From NCBI GenBank assembly GCA_030695205.1, contig JAUYTN010000038.1:46052-110051 (forward strand): a stretch of DNA of 64,000 nucleotides, read 5' to 3'. Source of the DNA: Burkholderiaceae bacterium. GTDB lineage: Bacteria > Pseudomonadota > Gammaproteobacteria > Burkholderiales > Burkholderiaceae_C. The position numbers and the translations under genes were made by a program. The stretch's first letter is position 1. Each line of letters starts with the position of its first letter. This document shows positions 47,017 through 55,333 of this stretch, piece by piece. The notes below the pieces were generated by a model. The model did not search any database, was not told the DNA's origin, and was given only the letters and a program-made list of their open reading frames with translations.

Positions 47017-48363
47017 TCAAAACGCCCAAGTCCCCATCACGTACCCCTGCTTGTGCACCGGCAACTGCCGCACCACTGCCGTGGCGGGGCCGCCATTCAC
47101 GCGCACGCCGCCTTCCAGCTTGACCCGGTCGCCCTGCCACACCAGGCTGGCCGTGAGCATTCGGCCACCGTCTGCGGGGTGGTAGAGCACATCGAGTGCG
47201 GGTTGCCAACCCTCGTGCGTCCAGCTCAGGCGGGCGTACAGGTTCTGGCGGTGCAGGCTGCCCGTGCTGGCTGCGCTGAAGGCGCTGCCCTGCCAGGCCA
47301 GGTTGCCCGCCACGGCCTGGGTGGGTGCGCCCAGCGCGACCCAGGCGGGCAGGCCCTGGTTGCGGGCGGCCCATTGCGCCCACTGTGCTTTTGACAACGC
47401 CGCGCCGTCGTACCAGGCTTCGGCCAGCAGGCTGATCTGGTTCTCCGCCGTCCAGGTGCCGCCCACCAGCACCTGCTGCCCTGACCCGGTCAATGCGGTT
47501 TGCCAGGGATTGGTGGTGCGCAGCGCCGTGCCGGGTGGGGCGGGTAAGGCAGGCGACGCGGTGTCGGCCACAGCCAAGGCATCCACATGCGAAAAGTGGC
47601 GCACCGATGCATGCAGCTCCAGCGCATCGCTGGCCACCCACGACACCGCTGCGCCCACGCTGCCCCCTGTGCGCCGCCCCCAGCGGGCAAAGCCGTGCCA
47701 GTCGGCACTGCCTGCGCGCTGGTACACGCGGGCGGCCAGCGCGGCCTCTTCGGCAGATTGGCCGATGCCTGTCAGCGCTTTGCCCTGTGTGGGGTTGACC
47801 CACACCAGGCTCCAGGCGGTGTCGGCGCTGAAGTGCTCTGCCATCAGCAGCGGGCGGCCCACCAAGGTGGCGGGGCTGAGCGTGCGGCGGGTTTCCTGCT
47901 GCACCACGTCGTTGGGCCGAAAGGCGTAACCCACGTCCCAGCTCACCACCTTCTTACCCGCGCTCCAGCTCCAGCCGTCGAGCAGACCGGGGGACGCGCC
48001 GCCCGCACCGCCCAGGCTGCCAGACAGCACAGCCTCGTTCACCCAGGCATCGCTCTGCCCTGGCCCGCCTTCGGGGTGCTGGTGCTGCAAGGTCACGCTG
48101 GTATTGACAGCAACGCCACCCAGCTTGGCCGCGCTGCGCAGCTCGGCCTGCACCGTGGCCGCCGAAGGCTGCACAGAGGCCCCGCCCGGCACCAACGCAT
48201 TGGCCTGCGCCAGCGGCCCGCTGCCAGCCGCCTGCCGCCCCGCCCAGGTGCTGCGCAGCTGGCCGGTGGTTTCAAAACCCTGGGCAGATGACACGCCTGC
48301 GGAAACGACTGCCCCAGCCACCACGGTGAACATGGGCAATTTCTTTGAAAGAAAAGCACCCAT
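47017..48363 (-). CDS. Outer-membrane beta-barrel protein (porin-like)
   Basis: 448 residues with a signal peptide (MGAFLSKKLPMFTVVAGAVV ... SAQG) and alternating polar/hydrophobic strands ending in Phe (GTWAF), the usual outer-membrane assembly signal. No specific porin family is recognised. Last gene of the operon with a LolA-like carrier and an ABC exporter, which suggests it is the outer-membrane component of an export path. Confidence 0.7.
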   Translation of the reverse strand: MGAFLSKKLPMFTVVAGAVVSAGVSSAQGFETTGQLRSTWAGRQAAGSGPLAQANALVPGGASVQPSAATVQAELRSAAKLGGVAVNTSVTLQHQHPEGGPGQSDAWVNEAVLSGSLGGAGGASPGLLDGWSWSAGKKVVSWDVGYAFRPNDVVQQETRRTLSPATLVGRPLLMAEHFSADTAWSLVWVNPTQGKALTGIGQSAEEAALAARVYQRAGSADWHGFARWGRRTGGSVGAAVSWVASDALELHASVRHFSHVDALAVADTASPALPAPPGTALRTTNPWQTALTGSGQQVLVGGTWTAENQISLLAEAWYDGAALSKAQWAQWAARNQGLPAWVALGAPTQAVAGNLAWQGSAFSAASTGSLHRQNLYARLSWTHEGWQPALDVLYHPADGGRMLTASLVWQGDRVKLEGGVRVNGGPATAVVRQLPVHKQGYVMGTWAF

Positions 48364-48365
48364 GT

Positions 48366-49199
48366 TCACTCCAGACTGGGGTTGCGTGCCAGAAACATGG
48401 GGTTCAGCCACTCGGCGGGCACGGTGCGCTCCTTGCGGCTCAGGTAGCTGACGCGGGTGACCTTCTGGTTGCCCAGCTGGTCAACCAGCAGCATGTCGCT
48501 CACCACGGCACCCGCGCCGGGCTTGTCCAGCACAAAGTGGGCTTGCTTGGCCAGCTTGTCGGACTGCACATACAGGTTGGCCCGCACCGGCTCGCGCCGC
48601 TGTTTGCCCACCCACAGCTCAATGCGCTGGTACGTCACCCCTTTGCGGCTGGCCTGCAAACTGATTTGATAGCAATGTTTTGAATCAGATAAAGCGACAT
48701 AGGCCAATTTTTCTTGTTTTTCTGCACCCGTGGCAGCGCACGCCTCTTCGCCCACCAGCGTGGCGGTGTAGTCGTCCGCCCAGCTGAGGGTGGCAATGTC
48801 GCCGGTGCTGGCATCGCCCAGCAGCTTTTGCATGGGGGTGATGCGCAGCGGGCGCTGGCTGTTGGGCATGAGCAGCCAGAAGTCGTCGCCCAGCATCAGC
48901 ACCTTCTGGCCCTTTTCGGCAGGGCTTTGCATCAGCACCAGCGACTGGCGGCCCGCCTGCGCAAACACGGTGTAGCGGCGCTCCTTGTTCAAACCGCCAT
49001 CGGCGTTGAACAGTTGCACCTGCGTGTCCACCTGCAGATTGTCGGCCGTCATGCGGTACTGGTCGGCGGCTTTGACAATGGCGGACACGTCCTGGGCCAG
49101 CGCCGGGACGCTCGGCAGACCAGCCAGGCTGGCGACCAGCAGCGGGGGAATCAAGGCGGGAATCAAAGTGAAAATCAAAGTGGCAAGGCGTGGGGTCAT
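48366..49199 (-). CDS. LolA-like outer-membrane lipoprotein-sorting protein
   Basis: 277 residues with a signal peptide (MTPRLATLIFTLIPALIP then ALAQ) and a LolA/LolB-like half-barrel (VLMLGDDFWLLMPNSQRPLRI in part). Such proteins accept a lipid or lipoprotein from an ABC extractor and carry it through the periplasm. Two nt separate it from the barrel gene. A dispersed repeat at 48664-48715 codes an internal loop. Confidence 0.82.
   Translation of the reverse strand: MTPRLATLIFTLIPALIPPLLVASLAGLPSVPALAQDVSAIVKAADQYRMTADNLQVDTQVQLFNADGGLNKERRYTVFAQAGRQSLVLMQSPAEKGQKVLMLGDDFWLLMPNSQRPLRITPMQKLLGDASTGDIATLSWADDYTATLVGEEACAATGAEKQEKLAYVALSDSKHCYQISLQASRKGVTYQRIELWVGKQRREPVRANLYVQSDKLAKQAHFVLDKPGAGAVVSDMLLVDQLGNQKVTRVSYLSRKERTVPAEWLNPMFLARNPSLE
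48664..48715 (-). repeat. Dispersed ~45-nt repeat, copy 12 (inside LolA-like gene)
   Basis: On the minus strand AATTGGCCTATGTCGC then CATTGCTATCAAATCAG, in sense orientation and in frame with the LolA-like gene (YVALSDSKHCYQISLQ). Locally AT-rich. Confidence 0.6.
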
Positions 49200-49219
49200 G
49201 GCGGTTCTCGGCTTGGGGG

Positions 49220-50476
49220 TCAGGTATGGGCCAGGGCATCGACGACTGGCATGTGGACGGTTTTGCGGGCCACGGCCAGGGATGCGATCAGGGTCAGGCT
49301 GACCATGGCCAGCATGGTGAACAGGTACAGCGTGGGGTCAATGGCCACGTTCAGCGGGTAGCCCACCGAGCGGCCGGGGGGCGGTGGCATTTCCATGGGC
49401 ACCACGTACAGCAGCAGCGACACACCCAACGACAGCGCCGCACCCACCAGCGCGCCAACGCCGCCCAGCAGCATGCCCTCCAGCCCCAGGCTGCGCAGCA
49501 GCTGGCCGGGCAGCGTGCCCAGCGCACGCAGGGTGCCGATTTCGCGGGTGCGTTCGATGATGGCCATGGCCATGGCGTTGGTCACCACAAACACCACAAT
49601 CACGCCGATGATGATGCCCAGTGCGCCAAAAATGCGGTTATAAAGCCCTTTTACCGCCTGATAGAAAACGGCTTGTTGCTCCCAGTTTTGCACCTCCAGG
49701 CCGGGCAGTTGGGCCGCCAGGCGGGCCTGGGCGGGCAAGGTGGCTTCCATGATGTTCAGGAACACGCCCAGGCTGGTCACGCGGTCGGTCACCAGCAGGC
49801 GCTGGGCGGTGGCCACGCTGGTATAGACCAGGCGCTTGTCCATCTCGGGCACGCCGGTGCTGAAGATGCCTTTCACGCGCACATCCATCGCGTTCATCGC
49901 GCCTTCGGTGGTGCTGGCCAGCAGCGTCAGGCTGCTGCCGGGGGTGGCCTTGAGGCTGCGGGCCAGGGCTTCGCCCAGCATCACTTCGGGCTCATCGCTC
50001 TGGCCTTCAACGGGCGCGGCCAGCACGCTGCCCTCTTTCATGGTGAGGAACGGGCCTTTGATGGCGAACTCGTTGTCCGGGTCCACACCCACGGCCATCA
50101 TCACGGTGGATTTGTCGCCGTTGCTGATCAGGCCGCTGAACTCCACCCTGGGCAGCACCTGGCGCACAGCGGTATCGGCCAGCAGCGTGGAGCGCAGCTG
50201 GCCCACATCGCTCAGGCCGTGTTGCAGCGGCACGTCTTCATCGGTGGTGAAGTGGGCTGGGGTGGCCAGCACCAGGTGGCCGCTGTCGCGGGCCGCCGCC
50301 TGGGCCAGGCTTTCGTACGTGTAGAGCGCAAAGCCCCCGGCCAGCAGAATGGCGGCGGTGCCCAGCGCGGCAATGGACGCGGTGACGGCCGAGCGGCGGC
50401 GGTTGCGCAGGGTGTTTTGCCAGGCAAAGCCCAGCCACTTGAGGTTGTCGCTGAGGTGATCGGTCAGGGCTTTCAT
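49220..50476 (-). CDS. LolE/FtsX-like ABC permease
   Basis: 418-residue permease: N-terminal helix (ASIAALGTAAILLAGGFALY), large periplasmic domain, three C-terminal helices with ERTREIGTLRALG before them, typical of LolCE/MacB extractor permeases. ATG 50476 overlaps the ATPase stop (ATGA). The longer upstream frame to 50986 is antiparallel noise within the ATPase gene. Confidence 0.86.
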   Translation of the reverse strand: MKALTDHLSDNLKWLGFAWQNTLRNRRRSAVTASIAALGTAAILLAGGFALYTYESLAQAAARDSGHLVLATPAHFTTDEDVPLQHGLSDVGQLRSTLLADTAVRQVLPRVEFSGLISNGDKSTVMMAVGVDPDNEFAIKGPFLTMKEGSVLAAPVEGQSDEPEVMLGEALARSLKATPGSSLTLLASTTEGAMNAMDVRVKGIFSTGVPEMDKRLVYTSVATAQRLLVTDRVTSLGVFLNIMEATLPAQARLAAQLPGLEVQNWEQQAVFYQAVKGLYNRIFGALGIIIGVIVVFVVTNAMAMAIIERTREIGTLRALGTLPGQLLRSLGLEGMLLGGVGALVGAALSLGVSLLLYVVPMEMPPPPGRSVGYPLNVAIDPTLYLFTMLAMVSLTLIASLAVARKTVHMPVVDALAHT

Positions 50477-51180
50477 TGGATTCTCCCGTCCAACAACGCC
50501 ACCACGCGGTCGCAGCGGGCGGTCAGGCGGCTGTCGTGGGTGGCAATGACAAAGGCCGCGCCCTGGGCGTGGCCGCGTTCGCGCATGAGGTTGAGCACCT
50601 GATCGGCGGTGTGCGAGTCGAGGCTGGCGGTGGGCTCGTCGGCAATCACCAGTTTGGGGCGTTTCACCAGGGCGCGGGCAATGGCCACGCGCTGGCGCTG
50701 GCCGCCGCTGAGGGCATCGGGGCGGTGGTGGACGTGTTCGGACAGGCCCACAGCAGCCAGCTGGTCGGCAACGCGCTCGCGCCGTTCGGCAGCGGGCACA
50801 CCGGCCAGAAACAGCGGGTAGTCCACGTTCTCGGCCACGGTCATCACCGGCACCAGGTTGAAGCTCTGGAACACAAAGCCCAGCGCATCGCGGCGCAGCA
50901 GGGTGAGTGCGTTCTCGCTCAGGCCCTTGACGGGCTGGCCGTTGAGTTCGATCTCGCCGCTGTCGGGCGTGTCGATCAGGCCGCACAGGTTGAGGATGGT
51001 GCTTTTGCCGCTGCCCGATGGGCCGGTCAGCGCCAACAGCTCGCCACGGGCCACGCTCAAGTCCACGCCTTGCAGCGCGGGAATGGTGTGTGCGCCCAGC
51101 CGGTAGGTTTTGTGGATGCCGCGCAGGACCACCACAGGGGGTGATGAAGGCGGGGAGGAATGGGGGAATGAAGGGGGCAT
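50473..51180 (-). CDS. LolD-like ABC ATPase
   Basis: 235-residue ATPase: Walker A TGPSGSGKSTILNLCG, Q loop FVFQSFNLVP, signature LSGGQRQRVAIARAL, Walker B LVIADEPTASLDS. It pairs with the coupled permease to extract a lipidic or lipoprotein substrate from the inner membrane. Confidence 0.9.
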   Translation of the reverse strand: MPPSFPHSSPPSSPPVVVLRGIHKTYRLGAHTIPALQGVDLSVARGELLALTGPSGSGKSTILNLCGLIDTPDSGEIELNGQPVKGLSENALTLLRRDALGFVFQSFNLVPVMTVAENVDYPLFLAGVPAAERRERVADQLAAVGLSEHVHHRPDALSGGQRQRVAIARALVKRPKLVIADEPTASLDSHTADQVLNLMRERGHAQGAAFVIATHDSRLTARCDRVVALLDGRIQ

Positions 51181-51190
51181 GGTGAACCGT

Positions 51191-51240
51191 ATTTATGTAG
51201 CTGACTTGCTATATACAGCAGGCGCTAATTGGCAAAAAAG
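51191..51240 (-). repeat. Dispersed ~45-nt repeat, copy 13
   Basis: Minus-strand TTTTTTGCCAATTAGCGCCTG then GTCAGCTACATAAAT, between the ATPase gene and the TPR-like gene upstream. Confidence 0.65.
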
Positions 51241-51243
51241 CTC

Positions 51244-51903
51244 TTATTTTTTAGCCAATTGGTTGGCCTGTGCGGCTTTTTGTACCGAAGCGCGAAACTC
51301 GGCGGGCGCAGTGGCCAGCAGCGGGCTGGCCAGCACTTCGTTCAGCAGGCGCTGGCCGCGCTCTTTGCGGTTCATGAAGCCGGGCACGGCCAAAAAGGTG
51401 TTGGCCGCCACCAGCTTCACCTCCAGCACGGCGGGCGTGCCTTGCTGCATGGGGGCGTTGTGCGCGGGGGTCAGCAGGGCCAGGGCTTTGTCGATCTGCG
51501 CCAGGCCCTCTTCGGCGTGGGCCAGCATCTTCCAGGGCAGAAAAGTGGTGGTGGCCTTCATGCTGGTGGCGGCCCCGCTGTAGGCCAGCAGCACGGGGTT
51601 GGCGGGCTCTGCCTTCAGCAGGCTGGCAAAGGCAGCGGCGGCACCGTCCACCGCCGACTTGTCGCCATCTGCCGCCTTTAAAAACACGGCCTGGGCCGGC
51701 TGAAACTGCGCATCGGGCACCGCATGGGCGGGCATGGCGCTGGCCAGGGCAAGGGTCAAAGCCAGGGCCAGGGTCAGTGAGGCCGTGGCACTTGAGCTGG
51801 CCAGGCCACGCCCAACGGCGCGGGAGAAGTGGCCAGCGTGGCTGTAGCCAGCAGAGCTGGCAACGAAGCACCTACCGGTACGGTCTGAGGAGACATGGAA
51901 CAT
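51244..51903 (-). CDS. Secreted helical (TPR-like) protein of the export operon
   Basis: 219 residues if the ATG at 51903 is used, although a start inside (before the hydrophobic stretch LTLALALTLALASAMPAHA) would give a more normal signal peptide. The mature part is helical (AEEGLAQIDKALALL; RKERGQRLLNEVL) and could contain degenerate TPR-like repeats. No clear family. It lies upstream of the ABC operon on the same strand, separated by a dispersed repeat. Confidence 0.6.
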   Translation of the reverse strand: MFHVSSDRTGRCFVASSAGYSHAGHFSRAVGRGLASSSATASLTLALALTLALASAMPAHAVPDAQFQPAQAVFLKAADGDKSAVDGAAAAFASLLKAEPANPVLLAYSGAATSMKATTTFLPWKMLAHAEEGLAQIDKALALLTPAHNAPMQQGTPAVLEVKLVAANTFLAVPGFMNRKERGQRLLNEVLASPLLATAPAEFRASVQKAAQANQLAKK

Positions 51904-52109
51904 GGCGCACACCCAACAAAATTGAAGATGTGTGCAGTGTGGGCAGTCCCGCTGGCCCGCGCAGCCGCTGTGCGACGGGCCGCCACCCCCGTGGAGCGAA
52001 GTGCAGCCTCAGCCGGATGAAATGCGGCGGCTGCTGTCGCCATAACGCAAGCGCAACCCCAAAGCGATGTGCAAAAAAGCAGAGAAACGCAAAGAAAAGC
52101 CGGAAGACC

Positions 52110-52712
52110 TCAGTGCCCCCAGCCGCGCGGGCCGCCGCCGGAGTAGCCGCCGTGGCCGTGGCGGCCACCGCGGTTGCCGCCATCACCCCCCTGGCCACCA
52201 CCACGGCGCTCATGCCAGTGGTGCGGGTGTCGTGGCGGGTGGCTGCGGTACACCACCACGGGTGGCGGTGGCATGACGTGGTACGGGTACCCGCCAGCGT
52301 GCCCGACCACATGCCCACCCCTGTGCCCGCGCGAATGCGGAGGGAGCACCACCACCGGCCTGCCGGGGTAGGTTTCGTACACCGGGTAGGCCGGGTACAC
52401 CACCTGAGGCGGGTAGGCATAAGGGTAAGGCTGCGGGTGCACCACCACCGGGGCATGGGTGCGGGCGTTGACCACGCCGCCCGGCAACTGCACCCCAATC
52501 GACCAACTCACCCCACTGGCATGCGCGGGCTGCAGCCACACCAGGCCCAGCCACGCGCACACGGCCAGGGCAACCACCGCTATCAAGCGCCCAGAGCTGG
52601 GCCACAGCGACACATCGTGCACCGTGACCGAGTACGGGAGCGGGGCGCTGTCGCGCAGGTGGGACACATCCGATCGCTGGGAACGGTGTGGCAGGTCGGG
52701 CAGGTCAGGCAT
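52110..52712 (-). CDS. Hypothetical membrane-anchored protein, Pro/Tyr- then Gly/His-rich
   Basis: 200 residues. An uncleaved or signal-like hydrophobic segment (LIAVVALAVCAWLGLVWL) is followed by a Pro/Tyr-rich region (YPYAYPPQVVYPAYPVY) and a Gly/His-rich C terminus (GGDGGNRGGRHGHGGYSGGG). No family recognised. Coding status rests on signal-like segment, length and strand context. Confidence 0.5.
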   Translation of the reverse strand: MPDLPDLPHRSQRSDVSHLRDSAPLPYSVTVHDVSLWPSSGRLIAVVALAVCAWLGLVWLQPAHASGVSWSIGVQLPGGVVNARTHAPVVVHPQPYPYAYPPQVVYPAYPVYETYPGRPVVVLPPHSRGHRGGHVVGHAGGYPYHVMPPPPVVVYRSHPPRHPHHWHERRGGGQGGDGGNRGGRHGHGGYSGGGPRGWGH

Positions 52713-52784
52713 GGGGTTCTCCTTGAAAAGTGGGGCGCGCCAGGGCGCCCACCTGCGCATTTCAAGGCAGAAACAGCCCCACGC

Positions 52785-53888
52785 TCAGTCCAGGGCCAGC
52801 AAAACCGTTGCCGAAAGTAACCAGCCGCCCCACCACCAGCCGGGTGCATGCAGCGCCTGCGGGCGGGCACTCCAGCGGCGCAGCGGCTCTTCCACCGCAT
52901 GAAAAAACAGCGCCCCCGCCACCCCGCAGGCCAACCAGGCCACCAGCACACCCACGCTCTGCACCCACACATCGGGCGGGGCAAACCGGGTAAAGGCCGC
53001 ATTGACCACCAGGCTGACCGGGAAATTCATGAGGAACACCCCATACGAAATGCGCCCCATGTAGGCCAGCGCCGGGCTGCTGGGCCAGCGCCACAACCAG
53101 CCCTGGTGCTGGGCCAGCCCCAGCACCAGGGCCACGGCCAGCGCCAGCGCAATGCGCTCCCGAAAATCCAGCACCAGCGCCACCACCACCAGCGTCAGCA
53201 CCACGGCCACCTGCCAGCCGGGCACCGGCCGCTGGCTGAACCACCAGGCCAGCGCGCCCAGCATGTAGGCCCCAAAGAAATACAGCGCCCAGTTGTCCCA
53301 CGCGGCATCGCGGTTGAATACATACAGCGAGGCCATGCCCACCACCAGCACCAGGCCAAGCCCCATGCCCCCCAGGCGCTGGCCCAGCCAAAGCAGCGCC
53401 AGCATCAGCGCAAACAGCTGGAAGTCAATGGCCACGTACCACACCCCGGCCGACAACGAGTCGATGCCCAGCAAGCTGTGCAGCAGCAGCGCATGGGCCA
53501 GAAACTGCCCCAGCTCGGGCTCAGCGGGCAGGCTACTGTGCACCATCCACTGCGTGGCCAGCCAGGTGCAGGCCATGGCCACCAGCAGCGATGCCACATA
53601 GGGCATGGCAATGGTGGCGTACCGTTTGCCCAGCAGGGCCAGCGGCTGGGTGGCCAGCAGCACCCCCTGGGGGGCGAGCGCCCGCACGGTCAAAAAACCG
53701 CTGATGACCAAAAACACCTGCACCGCCATGCGGGCATCCTGGCTGAGCCACGACACCAGGCCGGGGGCCCACTGGTGCATCCAATCAGACATGGGGCCGT
53801 AAAAGGCCAGGTGGTGCAACACAATCAGTTGCGATGCCACGGCCTTAAAGGCATCGATCAGCGGCATGCGGTTGGGGACGTGACTCAT
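52785..53888 (-). CDS. Acyltransferase 3 family membrane protein
   Basis: 367-residue multi-pass protein of the OafA/YrhL family, which acetylates or acylates cell-surface polysaccharides. N-terminal IDAFKAVASQLIVLHHLAFY contains the usual His-His of the active site, and VFLVISGFLTVRAL follows. ATG 53888 overlaps the upstream stop by 4 nt (ATGA), so translation is coupled to the DUF2157-like gene. Confidence 0.8.
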   Translation of the reverse strand: MSHVPNRMPLIDAFKAVASQLIVLHHLAFYGPMSDWMHQWAPGLVSWLSQDARMAVQVFLVISGFLTVRALAPQGVLLATQPLALLGKRYATIAMPYVASLLVAMACTWLATQWMVHSSLPAEPELGQFLAHALLLHSLLGIDSLSAGVWYVAIDFQLFALMLALLWLGQRLGGMGLGLVLVVGMASLYVFNRDAAWDNWALYFFGAYMLGALAWWFSQRPVPGWQVAVVLTLVVVALVLDFRERIALALAVALVLGLAQHQGWLWRWPSSPALAYMGRISYGVFLMNFPVSLVVNAAFTRFAPPDVWVQSVGVLVAWLACGVAGALFFHAVEEPLRRWSARPQALHAPGWWWGGWLLSATVLLALD

Positions 53889-55159
53889 GGTGGGCTGGAA
53901 TGCGTTGCTGAAAAGGGCTGGTGCCCTAGGGGCCGCAGTGCGGCGGGCAGCCACTGTGCCAGACGCGCGTGGATGGCCTGCTCATGCCGCTGCCACCACA
54001 CCCCAAACGCCACCACACCCAGCCCCAGCAGCGTGAGGGCAAAGGTAAAGCCCAACGAATCCTGAAACACCCGTGACGACAAATACCCCAGGTAAATGGC
54101 CACGCCCAGCGCCCCCAACACCGTGAACACCCGACGGTTGATGGCTGCACCGCCCAACACCAGCGCCACGTTCACCAGGCAGTACAGCGCCTTGCCCACC
54201 TCCGAGCTGCTGTCGCGCAGGCTCAGGCCGCACCAGAACATCAGCGCGCCCAACAGGTACAGCCAAAAGGCGAAGTCCTGCCGGTCGCGCGGGTCGGTGG
54301 CCAGGCGGCAGCGCAGGTCCACCCACACCGCCAGCGCACAGGTGGCCAGGCCAAACACCAGCGATACATCGCGGGTAAAGGCCCAGTCAAAGCCGTCTTT
54401 TTGCATCAGGGCGTGGGCCACGTCCATGTTCAGGTACCACAGCGTGATGGCCACCGGCATCACCATGAAGGGCAGGCGGTAGGCCCACAGCATGGCCACG
54501 GCAGCAGCCAGCGTGGCCAGCTCCAGCGTGACCCAGCGCCAGTTGATGTGGTGGTGGTAAGCCCTGAAAGACGAGTCGCCCCCCTCTGGCCACAGCCCCA
54601 GGCCCACCTGCACGCTCCACACCAGCAGCGGCACCAGGCACACCGCCAGCGTGGCCAGAATGCCCGCCGGAATGTTCAGCCCCCGCCCTTGCAGGTGGCT
54701 GGCGGCCTTCAGCGCCCCGGCCAGGTACAGGCCCGCAATGGCCGCGCTGCCCCAGGCCCCAAAGGCCTCCCAGCCCAGCGTCATGAACAGGCTCATGGCC
54801 CCAATGACCAGCATGCCGCCAAAGTAATACAGCACATGCGACAACGAAAACCGCGCCGTCTGCACCGACACCGCCCCGGCGTCAGCGGCTGACCCGCCGC
54901 GCTGTGGCCCGCTGGCACCCGGCCCGCCCGACAGCCCATCCGGCAGCCCGCCTGACAGCCCAGTGACCACCGGCAACCGGTGCGGGCTGGCCGGGTCGGC
55001 CCAGGCATGCCACAGGGCCTCGGCCTGCAAGGGCGTCAGCACGCCCCGCTGGGCGGCGGCCGCCACATCGGCCTGCGACACCCGCAGCGGCACGCCGCCA
55101 CCCGCAGCCGACACGGCGGCTGCACTGGCACCTGGGTTGGGCAATGAATCGCTGGACAT
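53885..55159 (-). CDS. Hypothetical multi-pass membrane protein (DUF2157-like)
   Basis: 424 residues: a cytoplasmic N-terminal ~110-residue region including the start-like AAAAQRGVLTPLQAEALWHAW, then about ten hydrophobic segments. The layout resembles DUF2157/DUF4401-type membrane proteins, of unknown function. ATG 55159 is chosen. Coupled to the acyltransferase. Confidence 0.7.
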   Translation of the reverse strand: MSSDSLPNPGASAAAVSAAGGGVPLRVSQADVAAAAQRGVLTPLQAEALWHAWADPASPHRLPVVTGLSGGLPDGLSGGPGASGPQRGGSAADAGAVSVQTARFSLSHVLYYFGGMLVIGAMSLFMTLGWEAFGAWGSAAIAGLYLAGALKAASHLQGRGLNIPAGILATLAVCLVPLLVWSVQVGLGLWPEGGDSSFRAYHHHINWRWVTLELATLAAAVAMLWAYRLPFMVMPVAITLWYLNMDVAHALMQKDGFDWAFTRDVSLVFGLATCALAVWVDLRCRLATDPRDRQDFAFWLYLLGALMFWCGLSLRDSSSEVGKALYCLVNVALVLGGAAINRRVFTVLGALGVAIYLGYLSSRVFQDSLGFTFALTLLGLGVVAFGVWWQRHEQAIHARLAQWLPAALRPLGHQPFSATHSSPP

Positions 55160-55226
55160 GAACAAACCTCTTGTGGTGGCATGGCAAGCCGCTGGCACTA
55201 TCCATTCAGATTTTCGTGAGAAAAAT

Positions 55227-55260
55227 GAACAAAAAAGTGCCTTTACGCTTGTTTAAAATA
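55227..55260 (+). repeat. Dispersed ~45-nt repeat, copy 14 (partial)
   Basis: Left half only: AAAAAAGTGCCTTTACGCTTG followed by TTTAAAATA, between the membrane-protein gene and the HipA-like gene. The AGCTA half is missing. Confidence 0.5.
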
Positions 55261-55333
55261 GGCTGGGTGCTTGTATGAAATCACACAGTATGTATTCCAT
55301 CAAGCCCTGCCCACCCCCACAGAATACCCCCAC

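Noticed and set aside
49620..49680. Possible extra copy of the dispersed repeat in the LolE-like permease gene
   Set aside because: Only AAGCCCTTTTACC resembles the left half and the AGCTA half is not convincing.
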